A DNA stretch of 64,000 bases from Cloeon dipterum. Its lineage: Eukaryota > Arthropoda > Insecta > Ephemeroptera > Baetidae. A program made the position numbers and the translations under genes. Location: assembly GCF_949628265.1 (NCBI RefSeq), contig NC_088790.1, positions 1,554,545 through 1,618,544 on the forward strand, read 5' to 3'. Below, in pieces: positions 37,723 to 50,229 of the stretch; the first letter of the stretch is position 1; every line of letters begins with the position of its first letter. Under the pieces are notes generated by a model. That model was not told the DNA's origin. It did not search any database and saw only the letters and a list, made by a program, of their open reading frames with translations.

Positions 37723-38883
37723 TTGTTGCTTATGCAATCAGATTGGGTGCATGTGAGAACATCTTCACCGGAATTCCAAGCGGCGCCAGACTTGAAATTT
37801 TAAGAGGACATTCAGAATAATTCAATGTTCTTGACAAACTATTTGTAATTCATATTCGATGCAACCGTCAAAACGAAATATTTAATTTGGGTTCAGTTAT
37901 GAAAACATGTTTTGAAAAATATTTAATAACCATTAAGTATTATCAGTAAAAATAAACAATTTAGTATCATTTCCACTAATAAACAATTATTTTGTAAAAA
38001 TTTACAAAATTTGCTTTTGTTGTTGCTGCTGTATTCGATGATTTCACAATATATATTAAATATACGTGGTATTTTTTATATCCGTTTATAAATATTTTTC
38101 AAATTTTCATAAAATAAAAAAATCACGATAAATAAATTGTAAATTATAATAATTAGATAGTCTCAGTTTCCTTCTATTTAGATATTTGAAAATTTTTAAA
38201 AAATCGTGGAAATCAGGCATTTCTATTGTAACTTAAGTTGTTTGGTTAAATTGGCTTGAGACTAGGTTTGACACGTAATTATTCAAAAAAAGAATATTTT
38301 TAATTGTATTTATTTTATTTTTTGTGTCAATCTGTTACTTCTACTATCTCCCTTTTACACACAAGCGCTATCAAAATTGGAATTATTCCAGATTCGCGCG
38401 AACCAATATATGATGATTTTTGTGACAGTGCACTTTCTCGCTTAATAGAGGAGCCTATTTCACCAAGCAGGCACGAAGTGGGGGTGCTAGGTGCGAGTGC
38501 ATTGTACTCGCTTACAAGCATAATAAATTTGTCAGGAAGCCCAAATGCTTGAACTGGCGAAGCACGCATCGCTGATGGTGTGCTTTCAGCCAACCTGCGA
38601 CTATGATTCTGAGTCGGATCAGATTTAAAATTTAAACTTTTCCACCAGTAAATTTGGACTTTGCGTTGCATAAATTTATGAATCGGATAGCCGCATCAAA
38701 CTCTTCATTAAATTTAGTTCTGCTGGATAAGAAATCAGTTGCTTATTTAATGTTAAGATTTAATAAATAAAATACGTCAAAATAAATATGAATTTGAATA
38801 AGCTGGCAAACTTTATTCAATTTAATAATAAAACTAATTCATTAAAGACATCTGTCTATCACACTATTAATAACTTAACTTAT
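37723..38883. other. AT-rich intergenic stretch
   Basis: No exon with support. Frames open on both strands at 38304-38671, but neither shows a recognisable motif. Confidence 0.35.
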
Positions 38884-39306
38884 TGACCACCCCGTTGGCT
38901 TGCATTGTTAAGGCACTCTCAGGAGTGTCAAAGCAATGTGAGGTATTTGAGCAGTTCGGAGATCTAATACTGGCTACCCAATGTCAGAGATGGCAAAAAG
39001 TGGTTAGTTTAGTGACTCGAAATGCTCAAAACGGGCTGGAAGGCGCACCGGCGCCGACTCGCTACTTGCTGCTTTGAACCTTTCCAGCATGCGTGATTTG
39101 GCTTCACGGGACAAATGTCTAGCGTTTCAATGCAGTCCTCGGTGCGGAGGCAAGTGGCCCTTGAGTGGGCTGGGTCCCTGTGCGGCCTGGGGCGCCCATG
39201 TTATCCGTTCGCGGTGATATTGGGATCCGGGTTTCAGCATTCGTGCTAGTGCAGTGCGCGCCGGCCCTTCCCGGTCTTGGGACAGGGATAAAAAGAGCAA
39301 AAAACT
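38884..39306 (+). mobile_element. SINE copy 4, nearly full length
   Basis: From CCGTTGGCTTGCATTGTTAA to GGGATAAAAAGAGCAAAAAA, colinear with the copy at 18049 and with small deletions. Confidence 0.8.
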
Positions 39307-39659
39307 GTTAGAAGAGAATTTTAGTCATATCCAAATAAGATATTAGAGCTGTCAATAGTTGAATTGTGACAGTAAATTTAACCTCATTTAGTGTTCCATT
39401 ATATCATTAAAGGATTTTTTCTAGGATTTGTAAATTTAAAGTATGGTGTTTCCAATTATAAGACGGAATTTGATAGAAATGAATCATATTGTGTGTATAC
39501 TAAAATTATAAATACAAAATTTAATAAAAATACTTTCAAAATAAACAAATTTCAACTTGTGTCATAAAGAGAAAAATTCATAACTAGATCGATGATCTTT
39601 GCTACGAGGAAATATAATGGTCATGATGATATTTCTACAGAGAATCATTCCTCGATTGG

Positions 39660-39800
39660 TTTTGCTGCGGCTTGAGTTGTGATGCGAGAAATTTGTGTCA
39701 GTTTTAAAAGCATTTCTGTACCACAACCCCAGCAGTTGTGGGACATATACATATTTAGAAATGTAACCATCTGTGATGTATGATCTTGCCAAAAGACAAA
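39660..39800 (+). mobile_element. LINE 3' tail fragment
   Basis: Shares GCTGCGGCTTGAG..., ATATTTAGAAATGTAACCAT and CTTGCCAAAAGACAA with the tails near 3640 and 40730. It lies just downstream of the RNase H-like pseudogene. Confidence 0.5.
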
Positions 39801-39863
39801 AAAAGATGCGTTACTAGTTCATATTAAAATTAGTTTATTGCAATTTTTATCCTCTCTTTATTG

Positions 39864-40315
39864 CTACCAGCAATTCTTGTGGTTCGCCTTGTACGCCAAA
39901 CTTCCAGCAGCAGCTTGTTTAGCTGAAAACAGAGACTCCTGGAACTGAGAAGAAAAATAAAATTAGATATCAAGTTGTAAGATTAAGGTTAAGAGTTCTC
40001 ACAGTAGATACAACAAGTCCAGTCATACTCTTCAACAAATCACTCAAATATTTTTCGAACATATTGAAGAGGACCTTTGGAAATTTTCTAGCTGAGTTGG
40101 ATTCAATCGTGTATATGAGCGACCTGGATGATGTGTGCAGACAGACTTTTTTGATTCCTGCAACATTATAACGTTTTTGAGAATGGAAGATATATTCTAA
40201 TCCATATAAATACAAACCTGCCTCCCTTAGAATATCAAAGGCCATGGCTGCTGCCACAAAGAAGCCAGTTTTTTCATGCTGCCAATATTTTTGGTCAAGC
40301 ACTTGCCCTCGATTC
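39864..40315 (-). pseudogene. RNase H1-like paralogue, 3' exons only
   Basis: Exons 40218-40315, 40004-40155 and 39864-39944 join in phase (1, then 0) with the same phases as the intact paralogues at 52.7 and 62.9 kb. The peptide runs GFFVAAAMAFDILREAG, then IKKVCLHTSSRSLIYTIE, and ends ANHKNCW. This matches the alpha-A helix and beta-4 strand of an RNase H1 fold, where the usual YTDS is HTSS, so a catalytic Asp is missing. No first exon with the beta-1 strand is found upstream, where a LINE tail lies; the copy appears 5'-truncated. Confidence 0.6.
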
Positions 40316-40599
40316 CTGCAACATGTAACAAAAAATTTTAACGCGCGATTATGGAAAGTGATACTTTTAGGATCCGACATAAAGGCCTAAATCCTGATAA
40401 CTAAAAATCTATTTGCACATTTTCTTGAGTTTGTTCAATCGTGATAATTGTGGAAACTTCTCTCCCCAACAAATTTTTTATTTGATGTTTTTCTTTCCAA
40501 ATACTGTATCTGAATATAGTAAACTGTCAAAAGTGAAAAGTGGTTCCAAGATGTGCCAAACTTTCCGCTTAGAACTTCACTGAATCTCATATTTACATT

Positions 40600-40975
40600 T
40601 TTGTATGATCCTTAAAATAATAATAAGAAAATGCACGGTTTAATGTTCCTTTTGATTTGATTTGATTGTTTATTCTCACCGTAAAATTTAAATACATGTT
40701 AAAAAAACAAGTGCTGCAACACTGTATAATGATTTGCCAGTTTCGCCGCGGCTTGAGCCACAATATGAGCAATTTGTGCAAGCTTTAAAAGAATTTCTGT
40801 GCTTAAAGATATTTTATGATTTTACGGTAAATTCTTGGCACTTGTAAAAAATTTATAATTTTTTGTGTATTTCTTGTGTGTGTGCATTGCAATTAGGGGC
40901 GTATATTTAGTAATGTAACCATGTATGACCCTGCCTAAAACCAATAAAGTTATTAATTAATTAATTATTGTTGAA
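40600..40975 (+). mobile_element. LINE 3' tail fragment
   Basis: Contains CGCCGCGGCTTGAGCCACAA, GTAATGTAACCATGTATGA and CCAATAAAG with a TTAA repeat tail, colinear with the 39660 fragment but with an insertion in between. Confidence 0.5.
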
Positions 40976-41559
40976 AAAACGCGTCCTAATTTTGTTGGCG
41001 AATGAAATAGCCAATAATAAATCTTTGTTGTTCATTCAAGGGTGAACGCATATATGGGAATAATTAATTTTTTTAGCAAATCCAATAATTTTGCAGTTTG
41101 CTAAATTCTTGTAGTAAAATTTGATACTGTTTTAAAACATTAACGAAAAATATTAAAATTACTAAACACTTTGAATCTCAGATGTTCTGATACCGTTTAA
41201 CACATTAGTTTCATTGGTATTAAAACTTGAAAATTTTGATTTCTATATTAATTAAGTGTGCTATAATACCCATGCATGAAACTTGTGAAAACCACTACAC
41301 TGCAAGTTTTGGATCTAACAGAAAATTCCCTACAAATGGATCCGTTGATTTTTCACTATGCAAAGTGCGTCACCCTATTTTGCCCCCTTCTGCTTAAATA
41401 CCCACTGAAACCACATTTTCTCATATTCTAATCGACACTGGGGGTCGAAATAATTTTTTTCGACCAAATATTGAGAACAAGCGCAAATAGTTCCATCAAG
41501 CTTATTTTTTTAGTGTAACATATTATTTGATATATATACCCCTCGGCGATATTCTGTGG

Positions 41560-41815
41560 TGTGGCGAACGAAAATTCGAACTATATTTTGAACTAAAAAA
41601 ATCTTTTACAACGTTTCTACGGCGAATGGCTGAACCGATTTTGGTTTTCAGAACGTCAAAAAAAAGCAAATTAATTAAAAAAAGCAAAATAGCTAGATTG
41701 AGTCTGAAATCGCAGCGGAAATGCCTTAAAACCGCTTAAAACAAAATTTTTAAGAAAGTGTGTGGTTGCGCCATCTGTTGGCGGCTTCAAACACTAAGGG
41801 TTTATGCAACTGGTC
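41560..41815. mobile_element. Foldback MITE, right half only (copy 2)
   Basis: Matches the right half of the element at 826-1245, from the centre (CTACGGCGAATGGCTGAACC) to the outer end TTTATGCAACTGG. The left half is absent. Confidence 0.75.
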
Positions 41816-41866
41816 AATTGATAGTAAATATACATTCACCGTATATTTAAAAATTTCAAGAACTTT

Positions 41867-42070
41867 TTAGATCCTTTTTTCTGTGTCAATTTCATACATT
41901 TCCAGACGCTTCCTAAATAAAAAATACCCTTCAGAACATGAATGTTCACGGAGAAAATCTATTTTGCTACCATCCAATTCTAATTTATTATTAATAATAA
42001 TTGCTTCACGTTCCTCGTCAAGACTTCCTAATTTTGCCAATTTTTTTAGCACTGCTGATACAGATTGAAC
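41867..42070 (-). other. Unidentified open fragment
   Basis: The minus frame reads LKKLAKLGSLDEEREAIIIN and later SEGYFLFRKRLEMYEIDTEK before a stop. It is protein-like in composition and is boxed in by a half MITE and a SINE. No family is recognised; it may be a transposon-captured or broken exon. Confidence 0.25.
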
Positions 42071-42096
42071 ACTGAATTTCCTCCAATTTATTTATT

Positions 42097-42455
42097 TTGC
42101 TATTTTTATCCCTGTCCGAGGACCGGGAAGGGCGCGCACTGCACTAGCACGAATGCTGAATTCCGGGTCCCAATAACACCGCGAACGGATAACATGGGCG
42201 CACCAGGCCGCACAGGGAACCAGCCCACTGAAGCCACTGAAGGGCCACTTGCCTCCGCACCGAGGACTTTTTTTTTGAAACGCTAGACATTCGTCCCGTG
42301 AAGCTAAATCACGCACGCTAGAAAAGTGCAAACTAGCAAGTAGCGAGTCGGCCTAGAGCAATGCAGACGGTCACTCATCCACCTACTGACTGCACTCAAT
42401 GTTGCCTAACTTCGGTGATCTAATGCGCATTATTAGTGGCCAAGACACTTATTTT
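42097..42455 (-). mobile_element. SINE copy 5 with a 5S-rRNA-like head
   Basis: The 3' end and body match the family up to GCCGACTCGCTACTTGCTAG. Upstream the usual head is replaced by a 5S-like segment (separate entry). The 3' end carries TTTTTATCCCTGTCCGAGGA in reverse. Confidence 0.75.
42358..42455 (-). ncRNA. 5S-rRNA-like segment heading a SINE
   Basis: Read on the minus strand, GATCACCGAAGTTAGGCAAC and GGATGAGTGACCGTCTG match the middle of animal 5S rRNA, including its internal control region (A box, intermediate element, C box). The 5' part is more degenerate. Joined to a SINE body it would supply a type 1 RNA polymerase III promoter, as in SINE3 elements. It is not a functional 5S gene. 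Confidence 0.7.
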
Positions 42456-43541
42456 CGTGCTTGAATAATATCTGCAGGCCACTGTTTTGTATATTTTTTT
42501 TCAGTGGAAGAAACCTTCTCAATCCATCGAAAAGTTCTTTAACAGCATTATTTTTGCATGTACATCTACTAGGTCAAGTTCACTATGTGTTTGCTGGCAT
42601 AGCAGTGCCATAGTTATCTTTAAAATTGAATTATTTCCTTTTGTATTGGTACATCTGGCATTCCATGACATGTGTTTGAATTCCACACTTTATTTCGACT
42701 CCACAGCGTAACGATCATTGATTTTCGTGCCGTTAATATTTATTCTTGTTTTTTCTTGCATGTCAAAACATTCAATTAAATAATTAATTGAAAATATAGC
42801 AAGAAATGACATGGCACCAGCAAAATATTGATTAATTACAATGTAATCTCTCGCCGCACTGATTGTGAGCCGCATTATTATACAGTATTAAAGCTTTGAA
42901 TGTTATGCAACCCGCACTGAACAACTGTTCAGCGTCACAGTTTCCTTCCCAATGCAAGGCGTACGCGACGGTGAGATTTAAATATGCATAAATGTGTGTT
43001 TTGGGTTCATTACGGCTACTGACAACTTTTTTACCTAAAATAAACATCATTTCTCGCATATTTTAAAACTGTAAAAATGAATAATTGAATAAGAAATCGG
43101 GAAATAACGAAAAAAATTAATTTGCTTTCAAATGGGATTGAATATTATTTATCATTTGCTGTTCTGAAATCGATATGATCAAATTTATAAGTTTTTCAAA
43201 AACCGCTAACTTTTGTCACCTCCATACCAATGGAAATTAAGAGCCATTTTATTATTTTGGAAAGTCTCTTAAATACATTCTAGAGCTTAAATAATTACAA
43301 ATAACAACATAATGATGTCTGTAGAACACTATTATGCATTGAACATCATTTTGTAATGAACCTAGATGTTAGAAAGTTTTAAAATCACGGTGTATTTTGA
43401 GGAATGGCTACATTATTGGCACTCAACGAATCCTCCTTTTTTTCAAAAAAAAATTGAAATAGACCATATATATGCGATTTATATTATAGCCATCATCAAT
43501 AGCGCACAAGAGTTTTAAAGGTGGATCTTGAATCCATCAGC
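42456..43541. other. AT-rich intergenic stretch
   Basis: No exon or repeat could be supported apart from short AT-rich runs. Confidence 0.35.
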
Positions 43542-43694
43542 TCACTTTTTAATCCAGTAAAGGTAAGCTGTGAGTCTGACGTAAACGTCAGGTCGATGCG
43601 ACTCGCAGCCTACTGAAGGACCAAAGCTGGCAATTTCAACTTTGGTCTTCACTCCGTCATATTCAGTGATGGTGAGGGCGCCGCAAGACTCCCT
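43542..43694 (-). pseudogene. Orphan terminal exon of a trypsin-like serine protease (homologue)
   Basis: A 51-codon exon with an AG acceptor gives RESCGALTITEYDGVKTKVE, then IASFGPSVGCESHRPDVYVR and LTAYLYWIKK with a stop. It matches the last exon of S1-family proteases: GDSGGPL is RESCGAL, then SFG..GC, PDVY.R and YL.WI. The residues around the nucleophile are altered (Asp to Glu, following Gly to Cys), so it would be a pseudo-protease at best. No upstream exons are visible; a LINE tail and a SINE occupy that side, so it is probably a remnant. Confidence 0.65.
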
Positions 43695-43807
43695 CTGTTG
43701 TTGAAAATTTGTCAGTAAAAATTGAAGGGCAAAAAAGCGAAGCCTTTAACTAAAAACAATTTTGGTGATTCATTTGAAAGGATAATAACCTTGACTTTGA
43801 CTGTAAT

Positions 43808-43960
43808 TTCATAATAATAATAATAATAATTTATTTGTCTTTTGGCATGTACATAATTTAACACAATAATGCAATAAACCACATACATCCAATTGCAAAT
43901 CAAACATTCAGTTACATTCACTCAAAAAGAAAAGAAAAATTGAAGTTGCTACAACTTCTG
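43808..43960 (-). mobile_element. LINE 3' tail with (TAA)n end
   Basis: In reverse it reads CAGAAGTTGTAGCAACTT ... TACATGCCAAAAGACAAATA followed by (ATT)n. A close copy lies at 32332-32470. It sits about 110 bp upstream of the serine-protease exon. Confidence 0.65.
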
Positions 43961-44021
43961 TACACAATCAAAATACGTCAACAAACAAAAAACATCAACA
44001 AGTCAAGTTTAAAGTCCAATT

Positions 44022-44460
44022 TTTTTGCTCTTTTTATCCCTGTCCGAGGACCGGAGGACCGGGAAGGGCGCGCACTGCACTAATAGCACGACTGCTGAAT
44101 TCCGAGTGCCAATAACACCACGAACGGATAACATGGGCGCACCAGGCCGCACAGGGACCCAGCCCACTCAAGGGCCACTTGCCTCAGCACCGAGGACTTT
44201 TTTTTAAACGCTAGACATTCGTCCCGTGAAGCCAAATCACGCATGCTGGAAAGGTGCAAACCAGCAAGTAGCGAGTCGGCGCCGGTGCGCCTCCCAGCCC
44301 GTTGAGCAATTTGAGCAATTCGAGTCACTAAACTAACCGCACTTTTTGCCATCTCTGACATTCGGTAGCCAGGATTAGATCTCCGAACTGCTCAAATACC
44401 TCCCATAGCTTTGACACTTCTGAGAGTGCCTTAACAATGCGAGAGCCAACGGGCTGGTCC
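44022..44460 (-). mobile_element. SINE copy 6, full length
   Basis: Complete from GACCAGCCCGTTGGCTCTCG to the GGGATAAAAAGAGCAAAAAA end. Sequence beyond the 5' end (to about 44600, minus) is open and protein-like (GTRREVGPRSGSYTSMTSQF), which may be a flanking exon. Confidence 0.8.
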
Positions 44461-47400
44461 AATTCAGTGACCAGATTAAAGATGCCAGAAAACTGCGAAG
44501 TCATTGACGTGTAAGAGCCACTTCTTGGACCCACTTCTCGGCGAGTTCCTTTTGTCACACGCATTGACCATTTTTCTTGTTTTGTCGCTTTTCTCAGAGT
44601 AGAATAATTTCGATAATTTCTTCTAAAAAGTGCACGATTTACTCGAGTACGAAAACTGGAATAAAAGAAAGTATGCAACCCGCGGCGATTAAAAGCAGTG
44701 CCTGTTGCGAACTTCACACTTGACCGTTTTTCTCTCCTATATTCTCGCCTACAATTTTTTTAAGTCTAGGAAAATTTAAAACGAAATTTTGAATACCAAA
44801 ACAACATTTATATGTTACGAAACCAAAAAGAAAAAGATCATGAATTCACATTTTGAGTGACCTAATCCTTATGGCACTTTTTTAGAAAAACCTCGTAGGC
44901 ATTGGCGCATATTTCCATCAAATCAATTCCAACTTTTTGTCACCTCTCTTCTGATGGGAATTTAGAGCTTTGTAGGCTTCTCGGTCGACGTGAAATTGAT
45001 CTGGAATCATTTCAAAAACAATCCTGGTCTGATAAAATTTCGAATTTTTAGTTTTCAAAATCGTGATTTTTGCACTTTCATCTCCATAAGGAATCCCAAA
45101 ATTCGCTATTTATTCCAAACGGAGAAAGTTTAAAGAATTTTACTGACTCCATCGCATACAAAAGACCACCGTTGGTCTGGAAAAACCGATTTTCAGATTT
45201 TTCGCACCCATAGAAAAAATATTTTTATATGGATTTTTCTGCTTTACGGACAAAAATGGTTTTATTTTTCATAAAATTCCGCCGCTAGTCGGATCATCGA
45301 CCACAAACCCTCATCGGACTTTTACTTTTTTTATTTTTCGTATTTTTAAGTCAAAAATCTAATTTGGACCATTGGAACGTATTAAAAAAATAAAATAAAA
45401 CCAAAAACTTAAAAAGAGTGCAGATTTTGGGGGCGGGTGGGGGTGGCCAAATGGTCTCAAAGACGCAGAATTCCACGGCGAGTCTAATAAACTTTGGTTT
45501 TTAACCCTATAACTCATAGGAGCCGATCTAAGTCCAAAAAACGAAATTTGTGACATTTCAAACTTTTGTTTGCGGGGTATGGGCCTGAAAGTGCCGATTT
45601 CTTTTCGAATCGATGCCCCTTGGTCGGGTGCCTCGTATGCGGTTTTCCAAAATCGGACCATTTTTAGAATTTATTATGAATTTGTTCGGGCTAATTAGTC
45701 AAAAAAGTCAAAAATTTCCAAAATGTATTATTTTTATTAAAATTTGGCCGTTTGTCCGATCATTGACCACGATCCCTCATCGATCAGGTCTTTGATTGTT
45801 CTATTACTTGGGATACCCTTATGACCTTTTTGAGGGTACCGCGACCTGAGATCCGCTCAGACTGGTTTTTTCATTTTTCAGTAATTTCGAGCACATTTGG
45901 CGACACTCGGTGACGATTTTACGCCCTTTCCTTTCACCGAACTTCCTCAGGTCACGCGACCTGACGGTATTGCCGGTGATAGTCTTTTGGTCAATGGCAC
46001 CGCTTCGGAAAATATGAAGAGGCAATATTTGATTTAATTATTTAAAAAACAGCTCAAATGATTTTTTTGCTCTTTTTATCTTTGTCCGAGGACCGGGAAG
46101 GGCGCGCACTGCACTAGCACGAATGCTGAAACCCGGGTCCCATAACACCGCGAACGGATAACATGGGCGCACCAGGCCGCACATGGACCCAGCCCACTCA
46201 AGGGCCACTTGGTGAGACCTACACTTACGATCATTTTAAGGGCTATCCACCCTCAGATTGGTCCCGGGGCCACTTTCTTCGATTTATCCGACGCTGTAGG
46301 CCTTTTAGTCTTTACGCCATCTGTTTTTTGTCAGAAACCACCGACTGCCCTGGACCTAAAAGTAAAGCTTTTTTTGTAAATTAAATTTTAAGATGAAGGC
46401 TATTTAAGGATTTTCCCAAGATTTGCTTCTCACGACGATATATTCTGTTTACTTGAGGAACGTGCTAAAAATTAAACTGTGACGTCAGAGGGGTGACGCT
46501 TGCGCAGTATCGACCAAAATGTTCTAGATTTCAATGAAAAGCGCAGACTGTGTCAGTTAGCACCTTGCGCGATCAGAAAATACATTTGTGTCGTGTATAC
46601 TTTCGAAAAAACTCTCGTTTTTTTTTTTTAACTCGATGAATGAGCATATTTGTAAATTTTGGGGCAGAAAATTTGAAATGTATGAAAAGAAGAACACAAG
46701 AAGCAGCAGACGATGGAAACATTTATAAAAAAAATTTTATAGCGTGTCGTGCCATTACGAGTAGAGTAAGCCGCCCAAATTTTGATCGGCGGCAGGCATT
46801 CCGGCTCCGAGCCGTCAATACAGACATCGGCGGCTGCCTGGCAAAATTTCATCGGCTCGGCTGGCGGCTGGCTTGCAGCCGGCTCATATGTGCTTTTAAA
46901 CACTGCCTAACCGAAAAATCGCGCTGTAAACTGCAGAGGTCGGAACATACCCGCATTTTCCTGGAATAACAAACTGAATTGCAAAAAACAACCTATTTTA
47001 GGGTATTTGTATGGAATTTTGATATTTTTTTTCTGTAACAAGCATTTTTATTGAAGTTAAAAAATTATCATAGATGGCAAAAATAGGGATTTTTAGAAAA
47101 TAGTTTGGTTTCTCCGAGAGACTGAAAGTCTGAACACTGAGCGGTTATCGTAATTTTCCAAAGCTACTTAATTTTGACGCGAAATGTGACCTATTTGGGG
47201 GTTTTCGTAGAAGAATCTAAAACTGGTGGATTTTCCCGATGGTTTTATACGCAAAAATCAGTGGTTAATTTTTGCATATTGTAAAATTTGAGAACTTTGG
47301 TATAAGCTATAAGTTGCGTTTAATGCTTTAAAAGGGACGACAAAGTCAAGTTAATTGAGGATCTTTGTACAACATTTGTGTTTTTCCTTTCAAATGGCTA

Positions 47401-48463
47401 TAATTAAAGTTTATATTTTATGAATTAAGGAGCAATGAAATTTTAAGATAAAAGAAGCAAATTAGGTTGGAAATTGGTTTTCATATTGTAAAAACACGTG
47501 CAAACAGGGTTCGCAAATTTGAAAATACGCAAAAATCATTTGGCAACATATACCACTAGTTTTGGGGTTTACCGCATTTTTCCAACCGAAAAAGTCATAT
47601 TTCGCATCGTATAAAAAACTCAATTTTAGAAAATGGCGATGATCGAAGAGTTTAAATGCTCGGTCTCTTAGTGATTACATCAGTGGCTTTTATACGGATT
47701 TTGTAAAAATTCCTTTTTTTGGTAATCCATCCTGAGAATTTTCTATCTTCCATAAAAATACATTATTGTGAAAAAATGGTGCAAAATTGTATAAAAAAAC
47801 GCTCGAAACAGTTCGGGCACTGCAGTGGGGTTTTTCCGAAAAAATGCGGTTTTCCGAACCCTGATTGCGAATTACATAAGGTTGCAACTAACACGGAAAA
47901 CACCGTTTTTTTATAAAACAGTCGAATTATTGAGTATGATTTATACTTGAGATAAAATTTCCGTGAAACAGAGAACGGCGCGAAATTCTTTAACTTTAGA
48001 GCAAGCAGTGAAATGAAGAAATGACAAAAAGATAAAAATTATGGGTGCGGCTGGCTGGCTGACGTGGCTTAGCCGATAAAAAATGTCGGCGGCCGGCGGC
48101 TCGAGAAAAGGATCGGCTGAGTCGGCTGGCTTGGCGCGGCGCGGCTGGCTCAGTTTTCTAATTACGCCTTTTGTTTACCATTAAAAATCACTATATTTTT
48201 TAGCAGTGCAATGTAAACATACATAATTATGTCTGATTTAAAATCTTGACCATTTACATTCATTTTTTGAATTGTAAAAATTGACTAAAAATTACAATAA
48301 ACTTGAAAGATAATTTTCCTCGCTCTCTTTTAACTGCCTGTAATAGCTACCGTTTGCCTAGGATATTATTTATGTGGATAAAAAGCAGGGAGGAAAATTG
48401 AAAGTGCGAGTTTTGTGCACATGCAGAGTCTCAGCATTGTCCGTTAAAAATTTAAAAGCTTAC
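44461..48463. other. Repeat-rich intergenic stretch
   Basis: 44850-45800 is an unclassified repeat with counterparts inside the intron at 61790-62220. 45838-45990 carries GGTCACGCGACCTG-type sequence also seen at 32.2-33.0 kb. CGGCTGGC-rich patches lie at 46780-46870 and 48040-48160. No supported gene. Confidence 0.4.
46062..46212 (-). mobile_element. SINE copy 7, 5'-truncated
   Basis: Only the 3' 150 bp remain, ending at AAGGGCCACTTGG. 5' truncation fits target-primed reverse transcription. Confidence 0.75.
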
Positions 48464-48663
48464 CAAGGGTGGTCTTTCGCGAAGAAAATGCCCATGCCCG
48501 TTTGGAACGGATAGTCATTGTAGTTGGGCGCGCACGCTGCCACCCAAACTTGGCACGCGCCAGTGCGGTCAACTGTCAGCAACTCAAGCGGACTCCTCGC
48601 CGCCACCCCCTTCCCAGCTGAAGAGTCAGTGGAACCCAGGGGGTGCAGAGCTGGTGGATCCAT
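48464..48663 (-). pseudogene. RNase H1-like paralogue, first exon only
   Basis: ATG at 48663 leads to a 66-residue exon ending in phase 2, as in the intact paralogues. Its end, CQVWVAACAPNYND then QTGMGIFFAKDHP, matches beta-1/beta-2 of RNase H1 (YTDGxC ... GxGVxFGxxHP), with Ala at the first catalytic Asp. The later exons are not found downstream. A CCAAT-bearing region at about 49480-49620 may be its promoter. The N-terminus is shorter than in paralogues and lacks the coiled coil. Confidence 0.5.
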
Positions 48664-49494
48664 CTTTTACACTGGACAGAAAAAAACGTTGAGTTATATA
48701 TTGAGAGAATTGAATTTAAAATAAACGAGAGACTCTAGAATTTTCGGAAAATCTACTACAATCTCTTATTCAGTATTATTAAGGATGCACGTTAAAATCT
48801 ACTCCAAATTTAGCAGCGGCGAGGTAAAAGAATACATTTTTGAATTTAAGGAACTAAAAAGCTCATAACGCTGCATCAAAGTAGTTTTTTGCACGACCAA
48901 ATTGAAAAAAGCTATTTACACCAGATCTGGTGCGAGTGGTATTGCCTATAGGTAAGCACCGCGTTGCAAATTCCTCGGGGCAGAGCTGTGAGCGGTGTGC
49001 TTGCGCCAAAATGCAGAGAGACGCTGCTTTGCAACAATTGCAACCTTTGTCCATCTTATTTTTTTGGTTAAAATACTTGTCTTGTTTTTGTTCATAAATA
49101 ATAAAAGTTGAAATTTTATATATCCAGCTCAAATATGGTTAGAGATATCTGATCAAAATTAATCGCACCAGGCCAACACGTGCTTCAATGCACCCTCTGG
49201 CCTAAACAACCTGGTGCGAATAGTTATACCTGGGAAGGTAGTTCGCACCAGGACATGGCGCGAATAGCTTTTCCAAAAATGAAAAGTTTAAAATAATGAA
49301 AATAATCTCGCCATGTGGTTTTAAAGTACACGAGAAAAAGATCAATGACCAAACAACTTACAAGTTGCAGCCACAAATGTTTCGCCAAAACAAGATACAA
49401 AGGAGCTTAATTCGAAATCACAAGGTACGAAGCGAGAGCGATAACAATAAAGATGGAGAATTAAAAACCAGGTGATCGGCCAGGCCACGTAGCG

Positions 49495-49560
49495 CGCGCC
49501 AGTCAGCAACAGCCAATCAGCTTCGCGGGATGAGTGGAACGTGAGAATCAGATTTAGCGG
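49495..49560 (-). promoter_or_regulatory. CCAAT-containing promoter-like block
   Basis: CAGCCAATCAGC followed by GTGAGAATCAGAT is nearly repeated at 59030-59075 before the BTB-BACK gene (CAGCCAATCAGT ... ATGAGAATCAGAT). Related ATTGG motifs lie before the RNase H-like genes (51970 and 63575). Confidence 0.4.
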
Positions 49561-50229
49561 GATGCCTAAACTCGAGTTTAGACTATGCCCCCTTTCCTTA
49601 GTTTCTTTTGTGCGCTTCACTGACTCAGCATACCTGTTGGACCTTTTTTGAGATCACATTCATTTTGTTATCAAGCCGTTGCACTTATACTTATACATAC
49701 CTGTGGAGGTGTGAACACCTGCGTCAAAGGTCACGCCCCTTGACACGAACACAATATTGTGTTAGCAGAGCAAAAGTTAATTCATCTATGTTTACGTACT
49801 TCTTCATTGGCGTATTTTTATCCACTTCCAAATGTTGATAAGTTTTTCAAAATTTAAAAAAAATATTTTTGATTTATAATTCAGAACAGGACCACCTGTT
49901 TTTTTTACAAATAACTACTTTTATTGCTGCGGATGAAAAACTTCATTTTTTTCGCAGCCAGTGACAATATTTTGCCAGTTTTCTACAATTTTTAATCTTC
50001 TGCATACAAACCCCATGAAATCTAGTCTTCGCATGTTGAAAAACTAGTTTTCTTATTTAAATTTCATGGTGTTATTTCGGAAAATAATTCAAGGGAAATA
50101 ATTTATTTTTCTGAGTTATGTAAAACCGAAAATTACTCACGTTTATTTTTGCTTCACACTTTATCAATCATGTGTTTGTATATATTACCACGAAATTATC
50201 GGAAATCGTTATTAAAAAATTCAAATAAA

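Noticed and set aside
42358-42455. Genuine 5S rRNA gene
   Set aside because: The 5' portion is too diverged and the segment runs into a SINE body with no terminator, so it is a SINE head.
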